From: Phosphoribacter sp035448065 | GTDB lineage: Bacteria > Actinomycetota > Actinomycetes > Actinomycetales > Dermatophilaceae | Direction: 5' to 3' | Assembly: GCA_035448065.1 (NCBI GenBank) | Contig: DAOTIG010000014.1 | Span: 1 to 37,635 of the forward strand | DNA length: 37,635 nt | In this document: one piece after another, positions 10,636 through 17,977 of the stretch | How positions within the stretch are numbered: the first letter of the stretch is position 1 | Layout of the letters: every line of letters begins with the position of its first letter | The notes under the pieces: model-generated | The model's database searches: none | Told to the model about the DNA's origin: nothing | Seen by the model: the letters and a program-made list of their open reading frames with translations, nothing else | Made by a program: the position numbers and the translations under genes

Positions 10636-11660
10636 CGGGCCGCCCCCGTCCTCGCCGACGCGGGGGCGATCAGCCGCTGGCCGGGTTCGATGTGGTTGGG
10701 GTCGGGGCCGATGAGGTCGCGATTCGCGGCATACCAGCGCGGCCACTCGGCGGCGATCTGCCCGGCGGTCGTCCCGGGACCGAGCGCGCGTCGCGCGATG
10801 TCCCACAGCGTGTCCCCGCGCCGCACGACGTGGTCGGTGACCTCGGCGCGGTCGATGGCCGCGGGGGCTGGGCCGAGCGGTCCGAGGGGCGCGGGGGTGC
10901 GGGCCGGCGGCGGGGGAGCGGGCGGCCGGAAGGCCGGGGTCAGCGAGGACTCGGGGCGGGGCCCGGGCAGTGGGGTCGAGGCGTCCACCGACGGGATCCG
11001 GCTCGGTCCGGCGCTCGGGGTGGGGTCGGCCGTCTGCGTCGGGGTCGCGGTGGGAGTCGGGGTCGCAGTGAGGGCTGGGGTCGGGTCGGGGCTCGGCTCC
11101 GGGACGGCGTCCGGTGCCTGGTCGGGCGCGGTGGGGTAGCCGCTGTCGGTGGTCGAGGCGACCTCGGTCGTCGGTCGGAAGGCTGGGTCGGGCGCGCTGT
11201 CGGACCCGTCGCCCACGACGCGCGTCGCCGCCGTGAGCGTCCGGGCCGGTGCCGGCGCGGCCGCAGCGGTCCCGGGGGCGAAGGTCGCCAACAGGCTGGT
11301 GCCGAGCAGGAAGGCGACCCCGCGACGGACGGCCCGTGGCGCGATTCGCCGGGCCACCGCGCGGCCGACGGCACCGAGGGCACCGGGAAGCTCGGCGAGC
11401 GCGGCTGCGGCCGTGCCCAGGCCCAGCCAGGCCGCGAGCAGGGCTCCGATGACGGCGCAGGCCGTGAGCAGGACATCGGCCGGGTCGACCACTGCGGGGC
11501 CGGTGGCGGCGGCCCAGGACGCCTGCGCGAGCCGCCAGAACACCAGGGTGACCAGACCGGCGAGGACGAGGCCGCCGACAGTCACGAGCAGCGCCCGGGC
11601 CGCAGCCGTGCCGCGGGCCGGGGCCGATGGAGCAGTGGAGCGGCCCGCGAGATCCAGCAT
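10632..11660 (-). CDS. Membrane-anchored LysM-domain protein
   Basis: 342 aa. Two N-terminal membrane segments (~24-46 and ~63-88) and a third hydrophobic stretch (~116-138, ending ATFAPGTAAAAPAPA) precede a long Pro/Thr/Ser-rich, probably extracellular stalk (~140-275). The C-terminal domain (~280-338) is LysM: DHVVRRGDTLWDIARRAL, then NRDLIGPDPNHIEPGQRLIAP. LysM domains bind GlcNAc-containing glycans, so this is likely a cell-wall-contacting protein. AGGAGG lies just before the ATG. Coupled by a 4-base overlap to the Rv3235-family gene. The stalk has low-complexity TPTPTATPTQT repeats. Confidence 0.82.
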   Translation of the reverse strand: MLDLAGRSTAPSAPARGTAAARALLVTVGGLVLAGLVTLVFWRLAQASWAAATGPAVVDPADVLLTACAVIGALLAAWLGLGTAAAALAELPGALGAVGRAVARRIAPRAVRRGVAFLLGTSLLATFAPGTAAAAPAPARTLTAATRVVGDGSDSAPDPAFRPTTEVASTTDSGYPTAPDQAPDAVPEPSPDPTPALTATPTPTATPTQTADPTPSAGPSRIPSVDASTPLPGPRPESSLTPAFRPPAPPPPARTPAPLGPLGPAPAAIDRAEVTDHVVRRGDTLWDIARRALGPGTTAGQIAAEWPRWYAANRDLIGPDPNHIEPGQRLIAPASARTGAAR

Positions 11661-11765
11661 GAGGTCCTCCTGTCGGCCATCGATGCGGCCGGATGGTGGT
11701 TGATACCTTCGTTTACCTATGTTTGCTGCAGGACGCGTTCATGTCAACCTGGGAGAGAATGGACC
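11661..11765. promoter_or_regulatory. Divergent intergenic promoter region with AT-rich core
   Basis: A 105-base spacer between the LysM gene (-) and a hypothetical gene (+). Bases 11699-11727 are strikingly AT-rich for this genome and include TTGATA, TTTACC and TATGTT. I cannot assign -35/-10 pairs with proper spacing on either strand. Confidence 0.35.
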
Positions 11766-12314
11766 ATGCGCTGGGAGCGGCTCTTCGACGATCTCGAGGC
11801 GAGGCTGCTCGCTCAGGACGCGGCCGAGCTGGCCGCCGAGGTCGCCGAGCGAACCCGACGGGAGCGGGCCCAGCACGGCCTGCACGTCCGGTTGGCCGCC
11901 GTGCGCCACAGCGGCCCGATCACCGTCCAGGTGGCCGGGCTCGGACCGGTCACGGCGGTCGTCGCCGACGTCGGTGCCGACTGGCTGCTCCTCGGCACGT
12001 CGGCCGAGCGCGGGGCGCTGGTGCCCTTCCCGGCCGTCCGCTCCGTCGTCGGGCTGGCCGGCCGGCTTACCCCGCCGACGGCGGTCGCGCGCGGCTTCGG
12101 GCTGGGCTCGGCGCTGCGGGCCGTGAGCCGCGATCGAGCAGCGGTCACCGTCGTCGACGTCGACGGGCACCGCTGGACCGGCACCATCGACGCCGTCGGC
12201 GAGGACGCCCTCGACCTCGCCGAGCACGCCCGCGACCTGCCCCGCCGGACCGAGAACGTCACCTGCGTGCGGACCGTGCCGTTCGCCGCCATCGGGGCCG
12301 TGCTGCGGGACTGA
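11766..12314 (+). CDS. Conserved hypothetical protein
   Basis: 182 aa, family not confidently recognised. The N-terminal ~38 residues form a charged amphipathic helix (MRWERLFDDLEARLLAQD onward). The rest contains two similar beta-rich segments: GPITVQVAGLGPVTAVVADVG, then WLLLGTS and, later, AAVTVVDVDGHRWTGTIDAVG, then ALDLAEH. The second resembles the strand pattern of an Sm-like/SH3-like barrel that remodels small ligands or RNA, but that is only pattern-level inference. The ATG at 11766 follows GGGAGAG at about 11751. It is transcribed away from the LysM gene. GC-rich codon use matches its neighbours. Confidence 0.65.
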   Translation: MRWERLFDDLEARLLAQDAAELAAEVAERTRRERAQHGLHVRLAAVRHSGPITVQVAGLGPVTAVVADVGADWLLLGTSAERGALVPFPAVRSVVGLAGRLTPPTAVARGFGLGSALRAVSRDRAAVTVVDVDGHRWTGTIDAVGEDALDLAEHARDLPRRTENVTCVRTVPFAAIGAVLRD

Positions 12315-12353
12315 CGCATCGGGTCAGCGCCGGGCCGGCGACCTGCGCCGCCC

Positions 12354-12359
12354 TAGGCT
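12354..12359 (+). promoter_or_regulatory. -10 box TAGGCT for the LLM oxidoreductase
   Basis: TAGGCT ends 6 bases before the GTG at 12366, and no Shine-Dalgarno is visible. This indicates leaderless transcription. Confidence 0.5.
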
Positions 12360-12365
12360 GGGCTG

Positions 12366-13379
12366 GTGCGCCCGTCCGACCGCATCCCGCTGGCCATCCT
12401 CGATCTCGCGACGGTCCGGCACGGCCAGCCGATCGCCGAGGCGCTCGCCGACACCGTGACGCTCGCCCAGCACGCCGAGCGCACCGGACGGTTCACCCGG
12501 ATCTGGTATGCCGAGCACCACAACATGGCCTCGATCGCCTCCTCGGCGACCGCGGTCCTCATCGCGCACGTCGCCGCCCGCACCGAGCGGATCCGGCTCG
12601 GCTCCGGTGGGGTGATGCTGCCCAACCACAGCCCGCTCGTCGTCGCCGAGCAGTTTGGCACGCTCGCCGAGCTGCATCCCGGGCGGATCGACCTCGGGCT
12701 CGGCCGGGCGCCGGGCACCGACCAGACGACGCTGCGCGCGCTGCGCCGTGACCCGCGAGCCGCCGAGGACTTCCCGAGCGACATCCGCGAGCTGCAGGGC
12801 TACCTCGGCGGCGACTCGCTCGTGCCTGGGGTGCGGGCCGTGCCGGGCCAGGGGACCGAGGTGCCGCTCTACATCCTCGGGTCGAGCCGCTACGGCGCCC
12901 AGCTCGCCGCGGCCCTCGGGTTGCCCTACGCCTTCGCGAGCCACTTCGCGCCCGATGCCCTCGATGCCGCGCTCGCGGCATACCGGGACCGCTTCGAGCC
13001 CTCGGCGCAGCTGGACCGGCCGCACGCGATCGCGGCCCTCAACGTCATCGCGGCCGACACGTCAGCGCAGGCCGCCGAGCTCTACGAGCGGGTGCTGCGG
13101 GCCCGGGTGCGCTCGCTCGCCGGACGCATCCCCGGCTATGCCGCGCGGCTGGCTGCCGGCCCGCTCGACGATGCCGAGCTGGACCGGCTCGTCGACTCGC
13201 CGGTGGGCGCACAGGCGCGGCACATGCTCACCTACACGGCCGTTGGCGACGCCGACCAGGTCGCGGCCTACCTCGAGGACTTCCGCCGGCGCACCCGTGC
13301 GGACGAGCTCATGGTGACCAACCCGGCACCAGGCCTGCAGGCCAGGCTGCGCTGCCTCGACCTGCTCGCGGCCCACTGA
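12366..13379 (+). CDS. LLM-class flavin-dependent oxidoreductase
   Basis: 337 aa luciferase-like monooxygenase using FMN or F420. Family hallmarks are LAILDLATVRHGQ at the start, then IWYAEHHNMASIASSATAVL, RIRLGSGGVMLPNHSPLVVAEQFGTL and GRIDLGLGRAPG. These place it with the alkanal-monooxygenase-like (YhbW/MsnO8) branch rather than with the F420-dependent glucose-6-phosphate dehydrogenases. Substrate unknown. It appears monocistronic, with the small HTH gene converging on it. The 19-base gap between them holds a short GCCCG-AAG-CGGGC hairpin. It carries copies of the GTATGCC word at 12506 and 12977. Confidence 0.87.
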   Translation: MRPSDRIPLAILDLATVRHGQPIAEALADTVTLAQHAERTGRFTRIWYAEHHNMASIASSATAVLIAHVAARTERIRLGSGGVMLPNHSPLVVAEQFGTLAELHPGRIDLGLGRAPGTDQTTLRALRRDPRAAEDFPSDIRELQGYLGGDSLVPGVRAVPGQGTEVPLYILGSSRYGAQLAAALGLPYAFASHFAPDALDAALAAYRDRFEPSAQLDRPHAIAALNVIAADTSAQAAELYERVLRARVRSLAGRIPGYAARLAAGPLDDAELDRLVDSPVGAQARHMLTYTAVGDADQVAAYLEDFRRRTRADELMVTNPAPGLQARLRCLDLLAAH

Positions 13380-13398
13380 GTGCCCGAAGCGGGCGGGA

Positions 13399-13638
13399 TC
13401 AGGCCGGCTCGTCGTCGTCGCCCGGGCCGCCGAGCGGGTGGGTGCTGACGAACTCGCGGGTCTGGGCATACATCCGCTGGATGTAGCCCTCGAGCTGCTC
13501 GGCCTCGACCCGCCACTGCCCGCGGCCGCCGACCTTGATCGCCGGCAGGTCACCGGAGCGGACCAGGGCGTAGGCCTGAGCGGCGGAGATGTTGAGCACC
13601 TCGGCGACATCGGCGAGCTGGAGGAAGCGTGGCGGCAT
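13399..13638 (-). CDS. Small MerR/excisionase-type HTH protein
   Basis: 79 aa DNA-binding protein. Residues 3-50 (RFLQLADVAEVLNISAAQAY, then ALVRSGDLPAIKVGGRGQWRVE) form a winged helix-turn-helix of the excisionase/AlpA-like class, with an acidic C-terminal tail. Such proteins are common in actinobacteria as stand-alone regulators and do not by themselves indicate a prophage. No integrase or att site is seen. The ATG at 13638 has GAGGAT 6 bases upstream, so the open extension to 13683 is not used. Its promoter region overlaps a perfect DnaA box. It is divergent from the SAF/CpaE pair, which it might regulate. Confidence 0.75.
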   Translation of the reverse strand: MPPRFLQLADVAEVLNISAAQAYALVRSGDLPAIKVGGRGQWRVEAEQLEGYIQRMYAQTREFVSTHPLGGPGDDDEPA

Positions 13639-13672
13639 GCAGCGATCCTCCCACGCGAGTCGGGCCCTCTCG

Positions 13673-13684
13673 AAGTTATCCACA
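13673..13684 (-). promoter_or_regulatory. DnaA box overlapping a -10 element
   Basis: TTATCCACA, the perfect DnaA-box consensus, occupies 13676-13684. Read on the minus strand, the context is CCTGTGGATAACTT. Its TAACTT (13678-13673) could be the -10 of the HTH gene, placing transcription near 13665. An identical 14-base context recurs upstream of the gene at 20576. Confidence 0.5.
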
Positions 13685-13724
13685 GGGCGGCTCGGCTCCG
13701 GTGGCAGGACGGCGTGCCCTTCGA

Positions 13725-13730
13725 CATGAT
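13725..13730 (+). promoter_or_regulatory. -10 box CATGAT for the SAF-domain gene
   Basis: CATGAT ends 6 bases before the GTG at 13737, the same hexamer and spacing as at 748-760. A leaderless start is likely. Confidence 0.5.
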
Positions 13731-13736
13731 GGCGCG

Positions 13737-14432
13737 GTGACTTCCAGAGGGGGACCCAGCACCAGGCCGCCCGAGCTGCCGCGACCGGCGGCCACCCGGC
13801 TGCAGCGGCCGAGCTGGCGGGACAGCCGACTGCTCGTCGGCATCCTGCTCGTCCTGCTCGCCACCGCCTTGGGCGCCAAGGCGATCGCGAGCGCCGACGA
13901 CCGGGTGCCGATGTATGCCGCGGCGGTCGCCCTCAAGCCGGGTGACCGGCTCACCGGCGACAACCTGCGCCGGGTCGACGTGCAGCTCGCCGAGGCGCAG
14001 GCCGGCTATCTGTCGGCCGCCACGCCGGTGCCGCCGGAGGCCTTCGCACTGCGCGAGGTGCGGGCCGGCGAGCTCGTGCCGGTGTCCGCCGTCGGCACGA
14101 AGGGCGACATCCGGGTGCAGCCGGTCATGGTGCGGGTCGACACCAGCTCGGCCGGCGGCTTGGTCGCCGGCTCCGTGGTCGACGTCTGGGTGAGCCGCCG
14201 TGACCCGGCGGCGAGCCAGGAGCGCTATGCGCCGGCCACCGTGATGCTGCGCTCGGTGACCGTCGCGTGGATCCCGAGGGACCAGGGCTCCTTCGGGGTG
14301 TCCGCCTCGACCTCGGCGGTTCAGCTGCTCGTCGGCGGCGACGACGTGGCTGCGGTCATCACGGCGATCGACGAGCAGGCGCGGATCACCCTCGTGCCGG
14401 TCCCCGGGTCGGCGCGGGCCAACGGCTCATGA
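13737..14432 (+). CDS. SAF-domain membrane protein (CpaB/RcpC-like)
   Basis: 231 aa. One membrane segment (~31-50, RLLVGILLVLLATALGAKAIA) anchors an extracytoplasmic region. The SAF domain (~57-120) follows: VPMYAAAVALKPGDRLTGDN, then AFALREVRAGELVPVSAVG. The remaining ~110 residues form a beta-rich domain similar to the RcpC/CpaB C-terminus. In Flp/Tad pili, CpaB proteins interact with the outer part of the assembly. No other tad genes are here, so the role is uncertain. Its stop overlaps the ATG of the CpaE-like ATPase by four bases, so the two probably act together. Confidence 0.78.
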   Translation: MTSRGGPSTRPPELPRPAATRLQRPSWRDSRLLVGILLVLLATALGAKAIASADDRVPMYAAAVALKPGDRLTGDNLRRVDVQLAEAQAGYLSAATPVPPEAFALREVRAGELVPVSAVGTKGDIRVQPVMVRVDTSSAGGLVAGSVVDVWVSRRDPAASQERYAPATVMLRSVTVAWIPRDQGSFGVSASTSAVQLLVGGDDVAAVITAIDEQARITLVPVPGSARANGS

Positions 14433-15865
14433 CCTCGGTCCTCACCGCGCTCGCGGCCCGCTGGGACGGCCCGGTCGTCGCGGCCCTCGAGGGCTCGGGC
14501 CGGGTGGTCATCGCCCGGCGCTGCGCCGACCTCGCCGACCTGCTGGCCACCGCGGCCTCGGGTCTGGGGTCGGTGGCCCTGGTGTCGCCGGACCTGCGGG
14601 GGCTGTCGCTGTCAGAGGTCGCCGACCTGCGCCGAGCCGGCGTCGAGGTGGTCGGGGTGAGCGACCCCGCCGACGAGGGCAGCGAGCTGCGGCTCTGGCA
14701 GCTCGGGCTGACCAGCGTCGTGCGTGCTGACGCCGCACCGGACGAGCTCGTGGCCGTCGTGCTGTCCGCCGCGGCCCAGGCGCGACCGGGTGATACTGGC
14801 GTGGCGGGGACCACCGAGGGAGCGAGCTTCGGCGACCAGCCCTGGGCGCCGGCGGCCGGGACCGCCGACCCCTGGGCGCCGCGGGGCGCCGACCCGTTCG
14901 GTGGCAGCTGGTCGGCGCACTCCGGCGCGTCGGCCGACGGCTCCGGGGCGGCCTTGGCGCCGGGCGTGAACGGCTCGGTCGGGGCCCCGGCAGCCGAGGG
15001 TCTGGCCGTGCGCGAGGACCGTGGGAGGATCATCGCCGTCTGGGGTCCGAGCGGCGCTCCTGGCCGGACCTCGGTCGCTGTCGCGGTCGCCAGCGAGCTC
15101 GCCCTGCTCGGCCGCGAGGTGCTGCTCGTCGACGCCGACACCTATGGCGGCTCGGTCGCCCAGACGCTGTCCGTCCTCGACGAGGCGCCCGGCGTGGCGG
15201 CCGCGTGCCGGGCCGCCGACCAGGGAGCACTCGACCTGCTGGCCCTGGCCCGGCTGGCCGGCGAGGTGACCCCCCGGCTGCGGGTGCTCACCGGCATCCC
15301 GACCGCCCAGCGGTGGCTCGAGCTGCGCGGTCCGGCGCTCGAGCGGGTGCTCGAGGTCGGCCGTGCGCTGGCCGAGTTCGTCGTCGTCGACGTGGCGGCG
15401 ATCCTCGAGGACGACGAGGAGCTGAGCTACGACACCCTTGCCCCGCGTCGCAACCAGGCCACGCTCACCGTGCTCGAGGTGGCCGACGAGCTGCTCGCCG
15501 TGGGCGGCTGTGACCCGGTGTCGTTGCAGCGGCTCGTGCGGGGGCTGCAGGAGCTCGGCACGGTCCGCGCTCCGCACCCGCAGGTCGTCGTCAACCGGGT
15601 GCGCGCCGGTGCGGTCGGCGCGCCGCCGGAGCGGCACGTCGCCGAGGCGCTGGCCCGCTTCGCCGGGGTGCACGACCTCACCTGCGTGCCGCAGGACGGC
15701 GCGGCGTTCGACGCGGCGATGTTCACCGGCCGCACGCTCGCCGAGACCGCGCCCGGGTCGCCCGCCCGAGCCGCGCTGGCCGGCCTGGCGGCCCGGCTCG
15801 CGGGGGTGCCGGCCGGCCCGGTTGCTCTGGCACCGCGCCGGCGCCGGCTCGGCCGCCGCTCCTGA
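14429..15865 (+). CDS. CpaE/TadZ-like ParA-family ATPase, atypical P-loop
   Basis: 478 aa. Residues ~1-115 resemble a degenerate receiver-like domain, as in CpaE/TadZ. A Gly/Ala/Ser-rich linker (~115-190) follows, then a ParA/MinD-type fold (VWGPSGAPGRTSVAVAVASE, VLLVDADTYGGSVAQ, VVDVAAIL, VVVNRV). The P-loop reads GAPGRTS, so the usual Lys of GKT is Arg and the ParA KGG signature is missing. The ATP-binding state is therefore uncertain. Such proteins localise pilus machinery or partition cargo at poles. It overlaps the SAF-domain gene by four bases. Cargo is not identifiable in this window. Confidence 0.8.
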   Translation: MTSVLTALAARWDGPVVAALEGSGRVVIARRCADLADLLATAASGLGSVALVSPDLRGLSLSEVADLRRAGVEVVGVSDPADEGSELRLWQLGLTSVVRADAAPDELVAVVLSAAAQARPGDTGVAGTTEGASFGDQPWAPAAGTADPWAPRGADPFGGSWSAHSGASADGSGAALAPGVNGSVGAPAAEGLAVREDRGRIIAVWGPSGAPGRTSVAVAVASELALLGREVLLVDADTYGGSVAQTLSVLDEAPGVAAACRAADQGALDLLALARLAGEVTPRLRVLTGIPTAQRWLELRGPALERVLEVGRALAEFVVVDVAAILEDDEELSYDTLAPRRNQATLTVLEVADELLAVGGCDPVSLQRLVRGLQELGTVRAPHPQVVVNRVRAGAVGAPPERHVAEALARFAGVHDLTCVPQDGAAFDAAMFTGRTLAETAPGSPARAALAGLAARLAGVPAGPVALAPRRRRLGRRS

Positions 15866-15895
15866 CCCGTCGAGAACCCCGGACGACCGGACCCG

Positions 15896-15960
15896 GTATG
15901 CCGCGGGCGCCGGCATCGTCGTCTGGCGTGCCCCGCGGACTGGTGAGCGACGCGGCATAC
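15896..15960. repeat. Inverted pair of the GTATGCCGC word
   Basis: GTATGCCGCG (15896-15905) and its exact complement CGCGGCATAC (15951-15960) flank a 45-base loop in the gap between the CpaE-like and wax-synthase genes. A second, inner pair CCGCGGG/CCCGCGG (15901-15907 and 15932-15938) could form an alternative stem. The position fits a transcription terminator. Confidence 0.55.
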
Positions 15961-16014
15961 GGTCGGGTGGGTCACGGCGGCCCGCGAGCTCTCGGAAGCG
16001 ACCCGCCGGTCTGA

Positions 16015-16020
16015 CAGGAT
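16015..16020 (+). promoter_or_regulatory. -10 box CAGGAT for the wax synthase gene
   Basis: CAGGAT ends 6 bases before the GTG at 16027. It fits the leaderless pattern of the window. Confidence 0.45.
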
Positions 16021-16026
16021 GGCCGT

Positions 16027-17460
16027 GTGGCCGACCGCCTGAGCTCGCTGGACACGTCGTTCCTCTACATGGAGGACGCGGCCACCGTGATGCACGTCGG
16101 CTCGGTGATGGTCTTCGACCCCCCGCAGGGCCGGATCGACCACGACCGGCTGATCGCGCTCATCGCGCAGCGGATCTCGCACCTGCCGCGCTATCGCCAG
16201 CTGGTCAAGGAGGTCCCGGCCAAGCTCGCCAACCCGGTGTGGGTTGACGACGAGCTCTTCGACCTCAGCTATCACGTGCGGCGGGCGGCGCTGCCCAAGC
16301 CGGGCACGGACGCCCAGCTCGAGGAGTTCGTCGCCCGGATCCAGCCGCGGCCGTTGGATCGGGGCCGGCCGCTGTGGGAGGTCTACCTCATCGAAGGGCT
16401 GCAGCACGGGCGCTTCGCCATCGTCACCAAGACCCACCACGCCCTCGTCGACGGCATCAACGCGATCGACATCGGCCAGCTGCTCGTCGGCGATGCCCCC
16501 GGGTGGGAGAAGCCGGGGCACGACCTGTGGCGGCCGCAGCGCGGCCCGAGCGACGTCCAGCTCGTCACCTCGGCGCTGCTGGAGTCGGTGAGCGCACCGG
16601 GCAAGATGCTCGGCGTCGTCCGGGGCGGGGCGCACGAGGTCGGCGCGCTCGGCGGCCGGGTGCTGTCGGGCGTGGGCGCGGTGGCCCAGGGCGTCGGCTC
16701 GATCGTGCAGACCGTCGCTCGCGGCGCGGCCCGACCGGCGCCGGCATCGCCGCTCAACGCCCCGGTCGGCCAGGCGCGCCGCTTCGTCATGGTCGGCACC
16801 GACCTCGCGGACTACCGCGCCGTGCGCCACCGGCTGGCCCGCGGCACGCACGCCGACGACGTCACCGTCAACGACATCGTGCTGGCCTGCATCGCCGGCG
16901 CCCTGCGCACCTGGCTGCTCACCCGAGGGGTCGCGGTCCACTCGCACACGGTCGTCCGCGCGCTCGTGCCGGTGAGCGTCGAGGACGAGCTCGGCACCGG
17001 GCTGCACCAGCTGCACGCCTGCCTCGTCGACCTGCCGGTCGGCGAGCCGGCCGCCTCGATCCGGCTGCACCAGATCGCCTTCCTCATGCGTCAGCAGGTC
17101 GAGGGGGGACAGGCGGTGGGCGCCGACCGGCTGGTCGGGCTGGCCGGCTTCGCGCCGCCCACGCTGCACTCGATGGGGGCGCGGCTGGGCAGCGAGATGA
17201 GCAAGCGGCTCTTCAACCTCATCGTCACCAACGTCCCGGGCCCGCAGACCCCGCTCTATGCCGGGGACGCCCGCATGCTGTCGACCTATCCGGTCATCCC
17301 GCTGGCCAAGGGGCAGGCGCTCGCCATCGGGCTCACGTCCTACGACGGAGGGGTCTACTACGGCCTCAACGCGGACCGGGACGCGATGCCCGACGTCGAG
17401 GTGCTGGGGCAGAGCATCGTCGACTCGCTCGCCGAGCTCGCCGACCCCGGGGACCGCTGA
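16027..17460 (+). CDS. Wax ester synthase/diacylglycerol acyltransferase (WS/DGAT)
   Basis: 477 aa bifunctional O-acyltransferase that transfers acyl groups from acyl-CoA to fatty alcohols or diacylglycerol, making wax esters or triacylglycerol at the inner face of the membrane. The catalytic HHxxxDG motif is intact: H137-H138-A-L-V-D142-G143. Other family signatures are DTSFLYMEDAATVMHVGS at the N-terminus, PLWEVYLIEGL, NDIVLACIAGALRTWL and NVPGPQTPLYAGDAR. Length is normal for the family. It probably stores carbon under stress. The next gene's ATG shares one base with its stop, so they are cotranscribed. Confidence 0.92.
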   Translation: MADRLSSLDTSFLYMEDAATVMHVGSVMVFDPPQGRIDHDRLIALIAQRISHLPRYRQLVKEVPAKLANPVWVDDELFDLSYHVRRAALPKPGTDAQLEEFVARIQPRPLDRGRPLWEVYLIEGLQHGRFAIVTKTHHALVDGINAIDIGQLLVGDAPGWEKPGHDLWRPQRGPSDVQLVTSALLESVSAPGKMLGVVRGGAHEVGALGGRVLSGVGAVAQGVGSIVQTVARGAARPAPASPLNAPVGQARRFVMVGTDLADYRAVRHRLARGTHADDVTVNDIVLACIAGALRTWLLTRGVAVHSHTVVRALVPVSVEDELGTGLHQLHACLVDLPVGEPAASIRLHQIAFLMRQQVEGGQAVGADRLVGLAGFAPPTLHSMGARLGSEMSKRLFNLIVTNVPGPQTPLYAGDARMLSTYPVIPLAKGQALAIGLTSYDGGVYYGLNADRDAMPDVEVLGQSIVDSLAELADPGDR

Positions 17461-17951
17461 TGGCGGCGCCAGAAGCGTCGGGCAACCCGGTGCGGGTCTA
17501 CCTGCCGCTCACGCCGGACGACGTGCGCAGCCTGCACTCCGGTGAGGGGGTCGGGGGATCCGGCCACGCGGCATACGGGGTGACGGCGCTGCTGCGCGCG
17601 GCCCAGCCGCGGGCCGACGAGGAGGAGCTGGAGTATGCCGCGCTGCTCGCGGCCGCCGCGCATGCGGGCCGGCTGCGTGGCGAGGCCGGGTGGCGGCGGG
17701 TGGTGGCCGCGGTCGACGTCGCTCCTGAGCTGGTCGCCGCTGCCGCTGCCGGTCAGGTCGATCCCGCTGCGACACAGGGACATTCGGACGATGACGGAGA
17801 GTTGGCCCGGATCGCGCTGACGGCGCCGGTGACGGCCCGCGAGGTCCGGTCGCTGCACGCCGATGAGGAGCTCGCCGGCACCGACGACCGAGATCTGCAG
17901 TGGTGGGACGTCACCGAGCTGGACCGGCTGGTCGAGCACCTCGACACCTGA
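17460..17951 (+). CDS. DUF6912-type hypothetical protein with internal repeat
   Basis: 163 aa. It starts with NPVRVYLPLTPDDVRSLHSGE, followed by EEELEYAALLAAAAHAGRLR and WRRVVAAVDV. These match the actinobacterial family now labelled DUF6912, whose function is unknown. The opening segment recurs near residues 115-140 (ALTAPVTAREVRSLHADEE), so the protein seems to be an internal duplication of a beta-strand plus helix module. The ATG overlaps the WS/DGAT stop by one base. Convergent with the large gene at 17978, with only 26 bases between them. Confidence 0.7.
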   Translation: MAAPEASGNPVRVYLPLTPDDVRSLHSGEGVGGSGHAAYGVTALLRAAQPRADEEELEYAALLAAAAHAGRLRGEAGWRRVVAAVDVAPELVAAAAAGQVDPAATQGHSDDDGELARIALTAPVTAREVRSLHADEELAGTDDRDLQWWDVTELDRLVEHLDT

Positions 17952-17977
17952 CCAGCCTCCCCGGGCGCGCCCCGTGC

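Noticed and set aside
10636..10806. Longer N-terminus for the Rv3235-family protein
   Set aside because: It would lie within the LysM gene on the same strand, whereas the ATGA overlap start is standard.
13399..13638. Excisionase as evidence for a prophage
   Set aside because: No integrase, att repeats, phage structural genes or tRNA junction lies beside it. Such HTH proteins are common chromosomal regulators.
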